Assembly (NCBI RefSeq): GCF_004353505.1
Contig: NZ_SMNQ01000019.1
Span: forward strand, 59,219 to 123,218
DNA length: 64,000 bases
Direction: 5' to 3'
Origin: Streptomyces sp. WAC05374
Lineage (GTDB): Bacteria; Actinomycetota; Actinomycetes; Streptomycetales; Streptomycetaceae
Shown here: positions 26,770 to 35,266 of the stretch, piece by piece
Layout: each line of letters begins with the position of its first letter
Position numbering within the stretch: the stretch's first letter is position 1
Program-made: the position numbers and the translations under genes
The notes under the pieces: model-generated
The model's input: the letters and a program-made list of their open reading frames with translations, nothing else
Database searches by the model: none
What the model was told of the DNA's origin: nothing

Positions 26770-29211
26770 CTACCGGCCGCGCAGGCCCGCCTCCAGGGTG
26801 CGGGCCACCTCCGAGGCCTCCTCCGGGGCGAGCGGGGCACCGTCCTCGCCCGTGACGTAGAACGCGTCCACCGCGTTCGCGCCCAGCGTCGAGACGTGGG
26901 CGCTGCGCACCCTGACCCGGGCGCCCTCCAGGGCCAGACCGATGCGGTGCAGCAGCCCGGGGGCGTCGTGGGCGCGGACCTCGATGACCGTGGCGAGCGC
27001 CGAGCCCGCCTCCGCGACCGTGACCCGGGGCGGCGGCGCCGTGACGCCCCGCCGCCGCGGGTAGGCCGCCTCCCGCTCGGCCAGGCGCGCCCGGATGTCC
27101 AGGGAGCCCTCCAGGGTGCGGACCAGGTCGGCGCGCAGCCGGGGGCCTTGCGGGAGGGAGCCGTACTCGGCGGCGACGCGCCAGTTCAGGACGAGCACGG
27201 CGGCGGGGCCGAGCTCGGTGGGCAGGTCGATGGCGCGCAGGTCGGCGGAGCGGACGGTCAGGCGGTGCAGGGCGAGCACCCCGGCGACGGCGGGCAGGAC
27301 GCCCGGCTGGTCGGGGAGGGCGATCAGGAGCTCGACGCCGACCGGTTCCGGTTCGGGGTGGTCGGCCGACGGGTGCTCCTGCGTGTGCAGGGTGAGGACG
27401 GGTTCGCCGGTGCGCAGCGCCTCCACGGCGTGGCGTTCCTCCTCGGCGCCGGGGGCGGCCGGCTCGGGGGCCGGCGGGGTGTCGCCGGCGAGCACGCCCG
27501 CGACCCGTTTGACCAGGTCGGCGACGAGAGAGGCGCGCCACGAGGACCAGGCGGCCGGGCCGGTGGCGAGGGCGTCGGCCTCGGTGACGGCGTGCAGGAG
27601 CTCCAGGGTGGACGGCGACCGGACGGCCGCGGCGACGGAGTGGATGGTGGCCGGGTCGTCCAGGTCGCGCCGGGTGGCGGTCTCGACGAGCAGCAGGTGG
27701 TGGCGTACGAGGGTGGCGATGACGTCGGCGTCGTGGGTGTCGAAGCCGATGCGGGCGGCGACGTCACGGGCGATGGTCTCGCCCGTGACCGAGTGGTCGC
27801 CGGGCCAGCCCTTGCCGATGTCGTGCAGGAGCGCGGCGACCAGGAGCAGGTCGGGGCGGCCGACGCGGCGGGTGAGGGCGGAGGCGCGGACGGCCGTCTC
27901 GACGAGGTGGCGGTCGACGGTCCAGGTGTGGACGGGGTTGCGCTGGGGGCGGCAGCGGACGCGTTCCCAGTCGGGCAGGAGGCGGGTGATCAGCCCCTCT
28001 GCCTCCAGGGCCTCCCAGACCGGGACGGTGGGCTCGCCCGCGCCGAGGAGGGTGACGAGCTGGTCGCGGGCGTCGGCCGGCCAGGGTGCGGGAAGCGGCT
28101 TGGTGGTGGCGGCGAGGCGGCGTACGGCGTGCAGGGACAGGGGCAGGCCGTTCTGGGCGGCCGCGGCGGCGGCGCGCAGCGGCAGCACGGGGTCGCGCTC
28201 GGGGCGGGCGGTGCGGGCGAGCACCACCTCGCCGTCCATCTCGACCACGCCCTCGGCCAGCGGGGTGCGCTCGGGCTGGGCCTTGCCGCCGCCCCCGAGC
28301 AGGGCGCGCAGCCGGGGGCGTACGGAGCGGGCGCGCAGGACCCGGTTGACCTCGCGCCAGGTGACGTCGGAGGCGTACGAGATGGTGCGGGCCGCCTCGT
28401 ACACCTGGCGGAGCAGGGCGTCCGCGTCGAGCAGGCCGAGCGCGGTGGCGACCTGGGCCTGCTCCTGGAGGGCGAGCCGGTCGGTGGCCCGCCCGGTGAC
28501 CAGGTGGAGCGCGTCCCGGGTGTCCAGGAGGGTGCGGCGCGCCTCGGCGAGCCCCTCGCGCGGGGCGTCGGCGAGCCAGGAGGCGGCGACCGCGCGCAGG
28601 GCGGTGGCGTCGCGCAGGCCGCCGCGGGCCTCCTTGAGGTCGGGTTCCAGGAGGAACTGGAGCTCGCCGGAGCGTTCGGCGCGGTCCCGGCACAGCTCGT
28701 GGAGTTCGGGCAGGCGCTTGGGCGCCTGGTTGCGCCAGTCGGCGAGGACGGCGGTGCGCAGCGCGGTGACCAGGCCGAGGTCGCCGGCGATGTGGCGGGC
28801 GTCGAGCAGGCCGAGCTGGACCTTGAGGTCCTCGCCGGCGGTCCTGCGGGCCTCGGCGGGGGTGCGCACCGAGTGGTCGAGGGCGAGGCCCTGGTCCCAG
28901 ACGGGGTACCAGATGCGGTCGGCGAGCGCCGCGACGGCGGCGGCGTCGGCGGTGCCGTCGTGGAGGAGCAGCAGGTCGAGGTCGCTGCGGGGGGACAGCT
29001 CGCCGCGCCCGTAGCCGCCGACGGCGACGAGGGCGGTGCCGCGGGGCGGTGCGGCGGCCGTGGTCAGGGCGGCCAGCCAGCCGTCGGTGAGCCGCGCCAG
29101 GGCGGCACGGCGCGGCGGCCCGGACCGCTCCTCCTGTCGCAGGAGGTGCAGCCGGGCCGCCGCGAAGCCGCTGGGTCCCGAGTCTTCGCCGGTCATGTCG
29201 GTGCTCGTCAC
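26770..29211 (-). CDS. glnD: [Protein-PII] uridylyl/adenylyltransferase GlnD
   Basis: Modifies and demodifies PII in response to nitrogen status; in S. coelicolor GlnD adenylylates GlnK. Start GTG 29211 (AAGGAG 7 nt upstream, overlapping the glnK TAA) gives 813 aa. Nucleotidyltransferase motif GGYGRGELSPRSDLD at 65-79; an HD domain with LLHDIGKG; two C-terminal ACT domains (QPGVLPAVAGVLALH and DAPGLLHRIGLALEG). Third gene of amtB-glnK-glnD. Confidence 0.97.
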   Translation of the reverse strand: MTSTDMTGEDSGPSGFAAARLHLLRQEERSGPPRRAALARLTDGWLAALTTAAAPPRGTALVAVGGYGRGELSPRSDLDLLLLHDGTADAAAVAALADRIWYPVWDQGLALDHSVRTPAEARRTAGEDLKVQLGLLDARHIAGDLGLVTALRTAVLADWRNQAPKRLPELHELCRDRAERSGELQFLLEPDLKEARGGLRDATALRAVAASWLADAPREGLAEARRTLLDTRDALHLVTGRATDRLALQEQAQVATALGLLDADALLRQVYEAARTISYASDVTWREVNRVLRARSVRPRLRALLGGGGKAQPERTPLAEGVVEMDGEVVLARTARPERDPVLPLRAAAAAAQNGLPLSLHAVRRLAATTKPLPAPWPADARDQLVTLLGAGEPTVPVWEALEAEGLITRLLPDWERVRCRPQRNPVHTWTVDRHLVETAVRASALTRRVGRPDLLLVAALLHDIGKGWPGDHSVTGETIARDVAARIGFDTHDADVIATLVRHHLLLVETATRRDLDDPATIHSVAAAVRSPSTLELLHAVTEADALATGPAAWSSWRASLVADLVKRVAGVLAGDTPPAPEPAAPGAEEERHAVEALRTGEPVLTLHTQEHPSADHPEPEPVGVELLIALPDQPGVLPAVAGVLALHRLTVRSADLRAIDLPTELGPAAVLVLNWRVAAEYGSLPQGPRLRADLVRTLEGSLDIRARLAEREAAYPRRRGVTAPPPRVTVAEAGSALATVIEVRAHDAPGLLHRIGLALEGARVRVRSAHVSTLGANAVDAFYVTGEDGAPLAPEEASEVARTLEAGLRGR

Positions 29212-29222
29212 CCGGGGGCTCC

Positions 29223-29561
29223 TTACAGTGCGTCGGGTCCGCGTTCGCCGGTGCGGACGCGTACGGCGGTGTCGACGGGGACGCTCCACACCTTCCCGTC
29301 GCCGATCTTGCCGGTACGGGCGGCCTTCACCACCACGTCGATGAGCTGTTCGGCGTCGTCGTCCTCGACCAGCACCTCGATGCGGATCTTGGGTACCAGG
29401 TCGACCGTGTACTCGGCGCCCCGGTAGACCTCGGTGTGGCCGCGCTGCCGTCCGTAGCCGCTGGCCTCGGTGACGGTCAGACCCTGGACTCCGAAGGCCT
29501 GGAGGGCCTCCTTGATCTCGTCCAGCCGGTGCGGCTTCACGACCGCGGTGATGAGCTTCAT
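29223..29561 (-). CDS. glnK: Nitrogen regulatory protein PII (GlnK)
   Basis: Trimeric signal protein sensing 2-oxoglutarate and ATP/ADP and regulating AmtB. 112 aa from ATG 29561. The T-loop carries Tyr51 (AEYTV), the residue adenylylated in Streptomyces; the C-terminal IGDGKVWSVPVDTAVRVRTGE matches the PII signature. ATG overlaps the amtB stop by 4 nt (ATGA). Confidence 0.98.
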   Translation of the reverse strand: MKLITAVVKPHRLDEIKEALQAFGVQGLTVTEASGYGRQRGHTEVYRGAEYTVDLVPKIRIEVLVEDDDAEQLIDVVVKAARTGKIGDGKVWSVPVDTAVRVRTGERGPDAL

Positions 29562-30904
29562 GCGTCCACCTTCTTGTTCTGCGCTGCGGGCAGGGCGTCG
29601 GTGAGGGTCTTGCGGGAACCGGCTCCCCCGCCGGCCCCGCTGAAGTCGTACGCCGTCTCGGCGTGCTCGACCTGGTCGATCCCCCGGACCTCGTCGTCCT
29701 CGCTGACCCGCATCCCCATCACCTTGTCGATGACGAAGGCGAGCAGCGCCGAGACGACCAGAGAGTAGGCGAGGACCGAGAAGACACCGATGGCCTGCTT
29801 GCCGAGCTGCTCCAGGCCGCCGCCGTAGAACAGGCCCTTGGCGTCGGACTGGACGCCGCCGGTGGCGAAGAACCCGACCAGCAGGGAGCCGGCCACACCG
29901 CCGACGAGGTGGACGCCGATGACGTCGAGGGAGTCGTCGTAGCCGAACTTGTACTTCAGGCCCACGGCCATGGCGCACAGCAGACCGGCGATGGCGCCGA
30001 TGGCGATGGCGCCGAGCGGCGAGCAGGAGCCGCCGGCCGGGGTGATGGCGACGAGACCGGCGACCGCGCCGGACGCGGCGCCGAGGGTGGTGAAGGCGCC
30101 GTGGCGGATCTTCTCGTACGCGAGCCAGGCGAGCATCGCGGCGGCGGTGGCGACCTGGGTGTTGACGAACATCACCGCGCCGACGCCGTCGTCGTTGCCG
30201 AGCCACGAGCCGGCGTTGAAGCCGAACCAGCCGAACCACAGCAGACCAGCCCCGAGCATGACCAGCGGGAGGCTGTGCGGCCGCATCGGGTCCTTCTTGA
30301 AGCCGACGCGCTTGCCGATGACCAGGATCACGCCCAGGGCGGCGGCACCGGCGTTGATGTGGACGGCGGTGCCGCCCGCGAAGTCGATGACACCCATCTC
30401 GAAGAGCCAGCCGCCGGCGCCCCACACCCAGTGGGCGACGGGGAAGTAGACGACGGTGACCCACAGGGCGATGAACAGAGCCCAGGCGGTGAACTTGACC
30501 CGGTCCGCCAGCGCGCCGCTGATCAGGGCGGGGGTGATGATCGCGAACATGAGCTGGAACACGGCGAAGACGTACACCGGGATGGTGTAGCCGTCCCACA
30601 GCTCGGTGATCCCGATGCCGCTGAGCCCGACGTAGTCGGACGACCATCCGACGATGGAGCCGGAGTCGGTGCCGAAGGCGATGCTGAAGCCGTAGAGCAC
30701 CCACAGGATCGTGACGATCCCCAGGCTGATGAAGCTCATCATCAGCATGTTGAGGGTGGACTTCACGCGGACCATGCCTCCGTAGAAGAAGGCGAGGGCC
30801 GGCGTCATCAGCATCACCAGGGCGGAACAGATGAGCATGAACCCGGTGTTGGCGGCGGACAGCGCGGGTGCGTCTGCCGCAAGGGTCGTGATGCCTGGGG
30901 GCAT
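29558..30904 (-). CDS. amtB: Ammonium transporter AmtB
   Basis: Trimeric membrane channel for ammonium. 448 aa with an outward N-terminal stretch, then about 11 membrane segments (first at about 20-42, MLICSALVMLMTPALAFFYGGM). Amt signature FAGGTAVHINAGAAALG and DSLDVIGVHLVGG with pore histidines are present. The cytoplasmic tail ends NKKVDA. A GlnR operator lies 100-137 nt upstream; GlnK downstream would block it under ammonium excess. Confidence 0.97.
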   Translation of the reverse strand: MPPGITTLAADAPALSAANTGFMLICSALVMLMTPALAFFYGGMVRVKSTLNMLMMSFISLGIVTILWVLYGFSIAFGTDSGSIVGWSSDYVGLSGIGITELWDGYTIPVYVFAVFQLMFAIITPALISGALADRVKFTAWALFIALWVTVVYFPVAHWVWGAGGWLFEMGVIDFAGGTAVHINAGAAALGVILVIGKRVGFKKDPMRPHSLPLVMLGAGLLWFGWFGFNAGSWLGNDDGVGAVMFVNTQVATAAAMLAWLAYEKIRHGAFTTLGAASGAVAGLVAITPAGGSCSPLGAIAIGAIAGLLCAMAVGLKYKFGYDDSLDVIGVHLVGGVAGSLLVGFFATGGVQSDAKGLFYGGGLEQLGKQAIGVFSVLAYSLVVSALLAFVIDKVMGMRVSEDDEVRGIDQVEHAETAYDFSGAGGGAGSRKTLTDALPAAQNKKVDA

Positions 30905-31246
30905 CGGCGTCTCCTCGTCGTCGGTCGGCCTGTGCGGGGCGGAGCCGGTGCTGCGCCGGCTATGAGGGGTGGCCGGTTATGAGCCCGAGATTTACGCAGC
31001 GCGGTTTCCGTCGATGCCGCCCGATGTTTCGCCGCAGTGACGAACAGGCCCCGTGTGTTACGTCACCATGAACCGCCGGGTCACGGGGAGGTCACGGGAG
31101 TACCCTCTGCGCACGTCAAAGGGACCGGCCGCGACTGTCACCCTGTTGACCTGGCAATGGGGGAGCCGAGTCGGGCTGTACGGGGTGACGGTCGCGGCCG
31201 GAGTCTGTGCCGTGGGGCCGTGGTGCGGGGGTCCGCCCCGGTGCCC
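30905..31246. other. amtB leader/promoter interval
   Basis: 342 nt without a gene between nsdA and amtB, both on the minus strand. It contains the GlnR operator at 31004-31041 and an additional GTAAC (minus, 31057-31061). The part next to nsdA (31100-31246) shows nothing I can name. Confidence 0.7.
31004..31041 (-). promoter_or_regulatory. GlnR operator upstream of amtB
   Basis: On the minus strand GTCAC (31041-31037), 6 nt, GAAAC (31030-31026), 6 nt, CGGCA (31019-31015), 6 nt, GAAAC (31008-31004). This is the GlnR a-n6-b-n6-a-n6-b arrangement (gTnAC / GAAAC) with one degenerate a-box. GlnR activation of amtB-glnK-glnD is established in S. coelicolor; the site here is by pattern. Confidence 0.8.
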
Positions 31247-32761
31247 TCAGACCGCCTCGGCGGTCTCGGGGAGCTGGGCGGTGAGCTTGTCGGTGAGCCT
31301 GACGACCTCGGGTACGTCGCCGAAGTCCCGGGCCGCCGTGTCGACGGTCTTGCGCAGCCGGGTGTTGACCCGCTCGGAGCGGACCCGCCGGGCGACGCCG
31401 AGGGCCTGCTCGGCCAGCTTGGTGGCCTGCTCGGGCTCGCGCTTGAGCAGGTGCACGGTGGCCATGCCGACCAGGTTGAGGGCGTAGGAGCGCTGGTGGT
31501 CCTCGTCCTTGGAGAAGAGGTCCACGGCCTTCTCCATCACCGGCTCGGCCAGCGAGGCGTACGTGGGGCTGCGGCCGGCCACGTAGGCGAGATCGCGGTA
31601 GGAGTGGGCGTTCTCCCCGTTGAGCTCTGCCTCCGAGAAGAAGCGGATCCAGTCGGGCTCGGGCTCGCCGTCCAGGCCGACGTCGGCGAAGGTGTCCTCG
31701 GCCATGCGCACGGCGCGCTTGCACTTGCTGGGCTGGCCCATGTTGGCGTACGCCCGGGCCTCCATCGCATACAGCATGGCCTGGGTGCGGGCGGTGGCGC
31801 AGTCGCGGCTGCCGTACTGGGCGAGGTGGATGAGCTCCAGGGCGTCGTCGGGGCGCCCGAGGTGGATCATCTGGCGGCTCATGGAGGACAGGATGTACGA
31901 GCCCAGCGGCTTGTCACCGGCCTCCTTGGCGGCGTGCAGGGCGAGCACGAAGTACTTCTGGGCGGTGGGCTGGAGGCCCACGTCGTAGCTCATCCAGCCG
32001 GCCAGCTCGGCCAGCTCGGCGGCGCACTGGAACAGCCGCTTCGCGTTCGGCGCGGGCTGCGGTTCCTGCAACAGGTCGGTGACCTCGTGGAGTTGGCCGA
32101 CGACCGCCTTGCGGCGCAGTCCGCCGCCGCACTGGGCGTCCCACTGGCGGAACATGACGGTGGTGGACTCCAGCAGGTCCAGCTCGGCGCGGGAGAGCCG
32201 GGTGGAGCGGCGCTGGGCGGCCGGTTCGGCGCGGGCCGGTTCGGCGGCGGGGGTGGGGACGAGCCAGCGCTGCATGGGCTCGATGAGGGCGGGGCCGGCG
32301 GCCAGGGCGAGCGAGGTGCCGAGGAAGCCGCGCCGGGCCAGCATCAGGTCGCTGCGGGAGAAGTCGCTGAGCAGGGCGACCGTCTGAGGGCCCGCCCAGG
32401 GAAGGTCGACACCGGACACGGAGGGTGACTGGTGCGCCGTGCGCAGACCGAGGTCCTCGACGGCCACGACGCTGCCGAACCGCTCGGAGAACAGCTCGGA
32501 GAGGATGCGCGGGATGGGCTCGCGCGGCTGCTCGCCGTCGAGCCAGCGCCGTACGCGCGAGGTGTCGGTGCTGATGTGGTGTGCGCCCATCTGGCGCGCC
32601 CGGCGGTTCACTTGACGCGCGAGCTCGCCCTTCGACCAGCCGCTGCGCACGAACCACGAGCTCAGTTGCTCGTTCGGGCGCTTCCCGGCATTCGTACCGT
32701 CTGCGCCACTGCCGCCCACTGGAAGGCCCCCATCCGCCGAATCGCTGTTGCGCGAACCCAT
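31247..32761 (-). CDS. nsdA: NsdA-like negative regulator of development and antibiotic production
   Basis: 504-aa protein matching my recollection of NsdA, whose loss in S. coelicolor speeds sporulation and raises antibiotic output. It has an N-terminal HTH-like region (about 30-75, FVRSGWSKGELARQVNRRARQMG, STDTSRVRRWLDG), a twin-Arg/hydrophobic stretch RRGFLGTSLALAAG near 142-156, and a long helical TPR-like C-terminal half (ALHAAKEAGD, AMEARAYANMG, ALNLVGMATVHLLKREPEQATKLAEQAL). Lies upstream of amtB, as in S. coelicolor from memory. ATG start 32761. Confidence 0.85.
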   Translation of the reverse strand: MGSRNSDSADGGLPVGGSGADGTNAGKRPNEQLSSWFVRSGWSKGELARQVNRRARQMGAHHISTDTSRVRRWLDGEQPREPIPRILSELFSERFGSVVAVEDLGLRTAHQSPSVSGVDLPWAGPQTVALLSDFSRSDLMLARRGFLGTSLALAAGPALIEPMQRWLVPTPAAEPARAEPAAQRRSTRLSRAELDLLESTTVMFRQWDAQCGGGLRRKAVVGQLHEVTDLLQEPQPAPNAKRLFQCAAELAELAGWMSYDVGLQPTAQKYFVLALHAAKEAGDKPLGSYILSSMSRQMIHLGRPDDALELIHLAQYGSRDCATARTQAMLYAMEARAYANMGQPSKCKRAVRMAEDTFADVGLDGEPEPDWIRFFSEAELNGENAHSYRDLAYVAGRSPTYASLAEPVMEKAVDLFSKDEDHQRSYALNLVGMATVHLLKREPEQATKLAEQALGVARRVRSERVNTRLRKTVDTAARDFGDVPEVVRLTDKLTAQLPETAEAV

Positions 32762-33146
32762 ATCAGAATGCCGTCGGTTGCCGCCGCCCGTCCGGAGGTC
32801 GCACCCTTCGAACAGTGAACCGGCTTGCCTCCGGCATACCCATCCGGACGGTCGCTACCCTGGCTTTCGTGCACCGAAAGTAATCCTACGATCACCGGTC
32901 GGCGAGGCCGTTTCCATAAACGCCACCATTCGCCACCCCTTCGAATGAACTCCACCACCGCCAGGCGCGATTCACTTGACACTACGACGATCGGGAGTCG
33001 GCGGACCGTGGTGCGGAGAGGCGCGCGCTACGGATCGCACCACCCTGCACGCCACCGTGCGCCGCCCGCTGGAGGGCGATGGCGACGGAGCGTCATGGTT
33101 ACGCTCCGGGTCGTAACCACCGGCGAGTTCCACCGTTGGAGGGGAC
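32762..33146. other. Divergent promoter interval nsdA / Prim-Pol-like gene
   Basis: 385 nt with no gene. It is AT-richer than its surroundings at about 32860-32960. Toward nsdA there is a candidate -10 and palindrome (next entry). Toward the plus-strand gene a TTGACA hexamer occurs at about 32974-32979 (CACTTGACACTACG), without an obvious -10 at the right distance. Confidence 0.6.
32864..32888 (-). promoter_or_regulatory. Candidate nsdA -10 and adjacent palindromic operator
   Basis: Palindrome CTTTCG / TGCAC / CGAAAG at 32864-32880 lies just downstream (minus sense) of TAGGAT (32888-32883), a good -10 hexamer. A repressor bound there would cover the transcription start. About 100 nt upstream of the nsdA ATG. 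No -35 is clear. Confidence 0.4.
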
Positions 33147-33815
33147 ATGGGCTTCACGATCGGCGGCACCCGCATCCTGTCCGGCTCGCGGCGGCGCGGC
33201 GCCCGCGCCGCGGAGTGCACCGTGGTGGCCGAGTACACCGGCCTGTGGGGCTGGGACGTGGTCCCGGGCGCCCGGGCGGTGTCGGGCCGGTGCTCCTGCG
33301 GCGACCCGGACTGCGCGGCCCCCGGGGCGCACCCGCTCGGCTTCGCGCCCGTGGTGCCCGCGGGCTCGACGCTGGACGCGGTCACCGAGGCGTGGTCCGG
33401 CTTCCCGGGTGCGGCGCTGATGCTGCCGGTCGGGCGCGCCTTCGACGTGCTGGAGGTCGCGGAGACGGCCGGGCGTCGGGCGCTGGTCCGGCTGGAGCGG
33501 ATGGGCCTGCCGCTGGGGCCGGTGTGCGTCACCCCCACGGGCCGGGCGCAGTTCCTGGTGGCGCCCGGCGCGGCGGCGGAACTGCCGCGGCTGCTGTACC
33601 GGATGGGCTGGGACGACGCGGAGCTGGACCTGCGGTGCCTCGGCCCGGGCGCCCACATCACCGCTCCCCCGTCGGACCACGCCGGGCTGGGCCCGTCGCG
33701 CTGGCTGCGCCCCCCGGCCCTCGACGCGGGCGCCCCGCCCCAGGCCCGCCTCCTGCTGGGCACCCTGGCGTACATCTGCCACCGGTCGGGGCAGAGGAAC
33801 GCGGCCGGGGCGTGA
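33147..33815 (+). CDS. Bifunctional DNA primase/polymerase (Prim-Pol) N-terminal domain-like protein
   Basis: 222-aa cytoplasmic protein resembling the AEP/Prim-Pol-like domain found in actinomycetes (WGWDVVPGAR, CSCGDPDCAAPGAHPL, PAGSTLDAV). It carries a Cys pair motif CSCGDPDC near 50-57. The canonical AEP catalytic D-x-D is not obvious to me, so polymerase activity is doubtful. Ribosome-binding site GGAGGGG upstream of ATG 33147. Convergent with ftsY; a 21-bp stem follows the stop. Confidence 0.7.
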   Translation: MGFTIGGTRILSGSRRRGARAAECTVVAEYTGLWGWDVVPGARAVSGRCSCGDPDCAAPGAHPLGFAPVVPAGSTLDAVTEAWSGFPGAALMLPVGRAFDVLEVAETAGRRALVRLERMGLPLGPVCVTPTGRAQFLVAPGAAAELPRLLYRMGWDDAELDLRCLGPGAHITAPPSDHAGLGPSRWLRPPALDAGAPPQARLLLGTLAYICHRSGQRNAAGA

Positions 33816-33843
33816 CCTCCGGGACGTGAACGCGGCCGGGGCG
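33797..33843 (+). repeat. 16-bp direct repeat of the Prim-Pol gene end
   Basis: GAACGCGGCCGGGGCG occurs at 33797-33812, the last codons before the TGA, and again at 33828-33843, 31 bp later, where it is most of the left arm of the terminator stem. The gene end has thus been copied into the terminator. Confidence 0.9.
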
Positions 33844-33877
33844 GCACCCCGTGCGAGGGGTGCCGCCCCGGCCGCGT
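33830..33877. terminator. 21-bp bidirectional terminator stem
   Basis: 33830-33850 pairs perfectly with 33857-33877 around loop GTGCGA (core GCGGCACCCC / GGGGTGCCGC). It lies between the convergent Prim-Pol-like gene and ftsY, 24 nt before the ftsY stop position. No U-run. Confidence 0.85.
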
Positions 33878-33900
33878 GCGCCGGTGCCCGGGGCCCGGAG

Positions 33901-35127
33901 TCAGTCGCCGATCAGGGCGTCGACGAAGGCCTCCGGCTCGAAGGGGGCCAGGTCGTCCGGGCCCTCGCCCAGCCCGACCAGCTTCACCGGGACGCCCAGC
34001 TCCCGCTGGACCGCCACGACGATGCCGCCCTTGGCCGTGCCGTCCAGCTTGGTGAGCACGATGCCGGTGATGTCGACGACCTCGGCGAAGACCCGCGCCT
34101 GGACCAGGCCGTTCTGCCCGGTCGTGGCGTCCAGGACGAGGAGGACCTCGTCCAGCGGGCCGTGCTTCTCCACGACACGCTTGACCTTGCCGAGCTCGTC
34201 CATCAGGCCCGTCTTGGTGTGCAGGCGGCCCGCGGTGTCGATGAGGACCACGTCGGCGCCCTCGGCGATACCTTCCTTCACCGCGTCGTAGGCGACCGAC
34301 GCCGGGTCGCCCGCCTCCGGGCCGCGTACGGTGCGGGCACCGACGCGCTCGCCCCAGGTCTGGAGCTGGTCGGCGGCCGCGGCACGGAAGGTGTCCGCGG
34401 CGCCGAGCACGACGGACTTGCCGTCGGCGACCAGTACGCGCGCCAGCTTGCCGGTGGTCGTGGTCTTGCCGGTGCCGTTGACGCCGACGACCATGACGAT
34501 GCCGGGGGTGTCCAGGTCGCTCTCGGTGTGGACCGTGCGGTCCAGGTCGGTGCCGATCAGGGTGAGCAGCTCCTCGCGCAGCAGGCCGCGCAGCTCCTCC
34601 GGGGTCCGCGTGCCGAGCACCCTCACGCGCTCACGCAGCCGCTCCACCAGCTCCTGGGTCGGCGCCACGCCGACGTCGGCCGTGAGGAGGGTGTCCTCGA
34701 CCTCCTCCCAGGTGTCCTCGTCGAGGTGCTCGCGCGACAGCAGGGTCAGCAGCCCCTTGCCGAGGCTGTTCTGCGACCGGGCGAGCCGGGCGCGCAGCCG
34801 GACCAGCCGGCCGGCGGTCGGCTCGGGAACCTCGATCTCGGGCGCGGGCGGGGCCGCGACGAGCGGGTCCTCGACGGCGGCGGGGGCCTCCAGGGCCTCT
34901 TCGGCCGTCGGGAGGTCCACCTCCTCGATGGTGCGGCGCGGTTCCTCCCGCGGTGTCTCCGCCTCCTCGCCGACGTGCGGCTCGGCGGGCGGAGCGGTGA
35001 TGGTCGGCGTGCTCGACGGCGCCTGGGGCGGCGGCAGCTTCTTCTTTCTGCGGCTGCTGACCACGAGGCCGCTGATCGCGCCGACCGCGACCAGAGCGAT
35101 GACTACAGCAAGGATGACGATTTCCAT
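33901..35127 (-). CDS. ftsY: Signal recognition particle receptor FtsY
   Basis: SRP receptor GTPase. Start ATG 35127 gives 408 aa with an N-terminal membrane segment (MEIVILAVVIALVAVGAISGLVV, 1-23) followed by RRKKK, as in actinomycete FtsY. An acidic A domain (about 45-105), N domain, G1 GVNGTGKTTT at 215-224, DTAGRLHTKTGLMDEL, and TKLDGTAKGG. Complete. Divergent from the NCS1 permease. Confidence 0.98.
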   Translation of the reverse strand: MEIVILAVVIALVAVGAISGLVVSSRRKKKLPPPQAPSSTPTITAPPAEPHVGEEAETPREEPRRTIEEVDLPTAEEALEAPAAVEDPLVAAPPAPEIEVPEPTAGRLVRLRARLARSQNSLGKGLLTLLSREHLDEDTWEEVEDTLLTADVGVAPTQELVERLRERVRVLGTRTPEELRGLLREELLTLIGTDLDRTVHTESDLDTPGIVMVVGVNGTGKTTTTGKLARVLVADGKSVVLGAADTFRAAAADQLQTWGERVGARTVRGPEAGDPASVAYDAVKEGIAEGADVVLIDTAGRLHTKTGLMDELGKVKRVVEKHGPLDEVLLVLDATTGQNGLVQARVFAEVVDITGIVLTKLDGTAKGGIVVAVQRELGVPVKLVGLGEGPDDLAPFEPEAFVDALIGD

Positions 35128-35228
35128 AACCCGTCCAGTATCGGCCACGACCGCCCCGTCGAGCGGTCTCGGAGCGTGCACCCGGGACCAAGGCCCCTGT
35201 TTGGACCTCTTTGGGGAGGAACGTACGA

Positions 35229-35254
35229 TGCGGGAAGTCCCCCCTCCTCCCGCA
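35229..35254 (+). promoter_or_regulatory. Hairpin in the permease leader
   Basis: TGCGGGA (35229-35235) pairs with TCCCGCA (35248-35254), loop 12 nt with a C/T-rich run, ending 12 nt before the permease ATG. It could affect ribosome access or be an operator; nothing further supports a role. Confidence 0.35.
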
Positions 35255-35266
35255 CGGAGCTGATCC

